A stretch of DNA of 25,198 nt from JALSJK01 sp964530345 (GTDB taxonomy: Bacteria; Pseudomonadota; Gammaproteobacteria; Methylococcales; Methylomonadaceae): contig CAZGYJ010000025.1 of the NCBI GenBank assembly GCA_964530345.1, positions 1 to 25,198 of the forward strand, read 5' to 3'. This document shows positions 24,335 to 25,198 of the stretch, one piece after another (positions within the stretch are counted from its first letter, which is position 1; each line of letters begins with the position of its first letter). The position numbers and the translations under genes were made by a program. A model generated the notes under the pieces. That model saw only the letters and a list, made by a program, of their open reading frames with translations. It made no database searches and was not told the DNA's origin.

Positions 24335-24766
24335 TTAACTAAAAAATTTCTTGGCAAGATTAATAGCGCCATCAACTCCACCCACGGCATCGAGCAAAGA
24401 TCCTCCGACGCTACCTTTATCAACGATCTGCGGCACAGCTTCGGCCAAAGTATCAGCTGCGGTATCTTCATCGACACCCACCTGATTAGCAAACTCGGCA
24501 ACTTTGTCACCGCCCAAAATATCCTTTATCAAACTCCCAGATACCGGTTCATTATCACCATCGCCCAGCCATGAACTGACAACACTTTCCAAGCCGCCGC
24601 CTTTTTGAATCATATTTGTAACCAAATTCCCCAGATCCAATCCACTGCTTGAGCTGCCCCCTCCAAGTAAACTAGATAATGCAGCTGCAATACCACCTTC
24701 ATCGGTATTAGCACTGCCACCTAATCTACTAAGGATAATTTGTGTACCTAATTTTACTAAATCCAT
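24335..24766 (-). CDS. YidB-like DUF937-family protein
   Basis: A 143-aa small soluble protein resembling E. coli YidB (DUF937/YidB-like family), of unknown function. It has a Gly/Ser-rich middle (SSLLGGGSSSSGLDLG), the typical SSWLGDGDNEPVSG phrase, a predicted helical C-terminus (VGVDEDTAADTLAEAVPQIVDK) and an end INLAKKFFS. There is no signal peptide or membrane helix. A clear Shine-Dalgarno (GAGG, 8 nt before ATG) supports the start. A hairpin terminator follows at 24201-24228. It is monocistronic and bracketed by MITE copies A2 and A3 in the same orientation. In the 5' region, ACCTTG-N7-CAAGGT near 24798-24816 is a small inverted repeat that could be an operator. Confidence 0.85.
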   Translation of the reverse strand: MDLVKLGTQIILSRLGGSANTDEGGIAAALSSLLGGGSSSSGLDLGNLVTNMIQKGGGLESVVSSWLGDGDNEPVSGSLIKDILGGDKVAEFANQVGVDEDTAADTLAEAVPQIVDKGSVGGSLLDAVGGVDGAINLAKKFFS

Positions 24767-24964
24767 TAACTTAACCTCATGTTACGAGAATAAAAACACC
24801 TTGAGTATAACAAGGTCAAACGACCTCGGCAATTTTCAAGTCGGTTGCCAATTTAAGCTCAATTAACTTAATCACTGCTGAATAGAACTCTATCAAGAAT
24901 GAAGGAAAGAAAAAAGTGAACAAACTACCATTAATTAATATTTCACTGATTTTCTCGCCACTAG

Positions 24965-25127
24965 GTAACTATTCAGCGTATTTAATTTAACTAAAATTTT
25001 AAATACCAGTAGCTTATGGAAGAAGTGTTAGTGTCATGGATGACACAATCAAGCCTACACGGACGTATTTACGGCCTCTTCTGGAATAAGTTACTGATAT
25101 TGAAACTATAAATACGCTGAAAGTTGC
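24965..25127 (+). mobile_element. MITE-like element, family A, copy A3
   Basis: A 163-bp element from GTAACTATTCAGCG to CGCTGAAAGTTGC, flanked by perfect 8-bp repeats GCCACTAG (24957-24964 and 25128-25135); the preceding C also matches, so 9 bp could be claimed. The core hairpin GTGTCATGGATGACAC (25031-25046) is perfect. The inserted end lies 18 bp from the 3' end of the tRNA-Ser gene. The stretch 24767-24955 between it and the yidB-like gene shows no gene. Confidence 0.9.
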
Positions 25128-25145
25128 GCCACTAGAAGAATTAGG

Positions 25146-25198
25146 TGGCGGAGAGAGAGGGATTCGAACCCTCGATACGTTGCCGTATACACACTTTC
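25146..25198 (-). tRNA. tRNA-Ser (probably GGA anticodon), 5' part outside window
   Basis: The reverse strand reads GAAAGTGTG, then a long variable arm TATACGGCAACGTATC, the T-arm GAGGGTTCGAATCCCTC and an acceptor ending CCGCCA with encoded CCA. A long variable arm marks a class II tRNA. The segment up to the T-arm matches, from memory, E. coli tRNA-Ser(GGA) (CTGGAAAGTGTG...), so the window edge cuts through the anticodon. The D-arm and 5' half lie beyond the window. Confidence 0.93.

Noticed and set aside
24016..25135. Composite transposon made of A2, the yidB-like gene and A3
   Set aside because: Each copy has its own matching 8-bp target repeat, so the copies inserted independently.
25127..25198. 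Integrative element or att site at tRNA-Ser
   Set aside because: No integrase and no duplicated tRNA end is visible; the insert beside it is a 163-bp MITE with an unrelated 8-bp duplication.
1..25198. CRISPR array, prophage or toxin-antitoxin system
   Set aside because: No regularly spaced short direct repeats, phage genes or small paired genes of that type were seen.

Overview
The window reads as a chromosomal segment of a moderately AT-rich gammaproteobacterium. The evidence is the ybgC-tolQRAB-pal-cpoB cluster joined to ruvCAB and yebC on one side and queE-queC on the other, an E. coli-like tRNA-Ser(GGA) 3' half, BioA and HemJ. A methanotroph or sulfur-oxidiser-like lineage is possible, but the sequence does not prove it. 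A run of 100 Ns (21814-21913) marks an assembly gap.

Layout. (1) 1-4.8 kb: glucose utilisation. A truncated glucose 1-dehydrogenase gene and a large GH63/MGH1-like glucosidase gene on + converge with SMP-30/gluconolactonase and gluconokinase genes on -. Together they give glucoside to glucose to gluconolactone to gluconate to 6-phosphogluconate. (2) 4.9-6.2 kb: bioA. (3) 6.4-9.6 kb: a two-gene unit of unknown function, encoding an ExeA-type AAA ATPase fused through a membrane segment to degenerate TPR-like repeats, and a predicted outer-membrane beta-barrel. (4) 9.9-21.8 kb: a long minus-strand run, transcribed serA-serB-yebC-ruvC-ruvA-ruvB-ybgC-tolQ-tolR-tolA-tolB-pal-cpoB-queE-queC, with many 4-base ATGA/GTGA overlaps. 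It covers serine synthesis, Holliday junction processing, envelope constriction and 7-deazaguanine (queuosine precursor) synthesis. (5) 21.9-24.0 kb: a 5'-truncated CLC chloride channel/transporter gene, a TlpA/ResA-like thioredoxin gene and hemJ. (6) 24.3-25.2 kb: a yidB-like gene and the 3' half of tRNA-Ser.

The feature least explained by ordinary annotation is a set of five short palindromic elements in two unrelated families. Family A (three copies, 163-165 bp, at 9620, 24024 and 24965) has GTAACTATTCAGC-type inverted ends. Each copy is flanked by its own perfect 8-bp direct repeat (GATTTTTC, TTTTAATC, GCCACTAG), so these are mobile MITE-like elements. Family B (two copies, 156 bp each, at 3262 and 12691) has GGAACGA-type inverted ends and a small perfect hairpin at its exact centre. 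All five lie within about 20 bp of the 3' end of a gene: the outer-membrane protein gene, hemJ, tRNA-Ser, the SMP-30 gene and tolB. One copy separates hemJ from what looks like its original terminator, and another sits between tolB and pal.

Other points worth attention: ruvC lacks any ATG/GTG/TTG/CTG start before its first catalytic Asp and has TTA at the expected start position. The CLC protein has Gly where the gating glutamate is expected.
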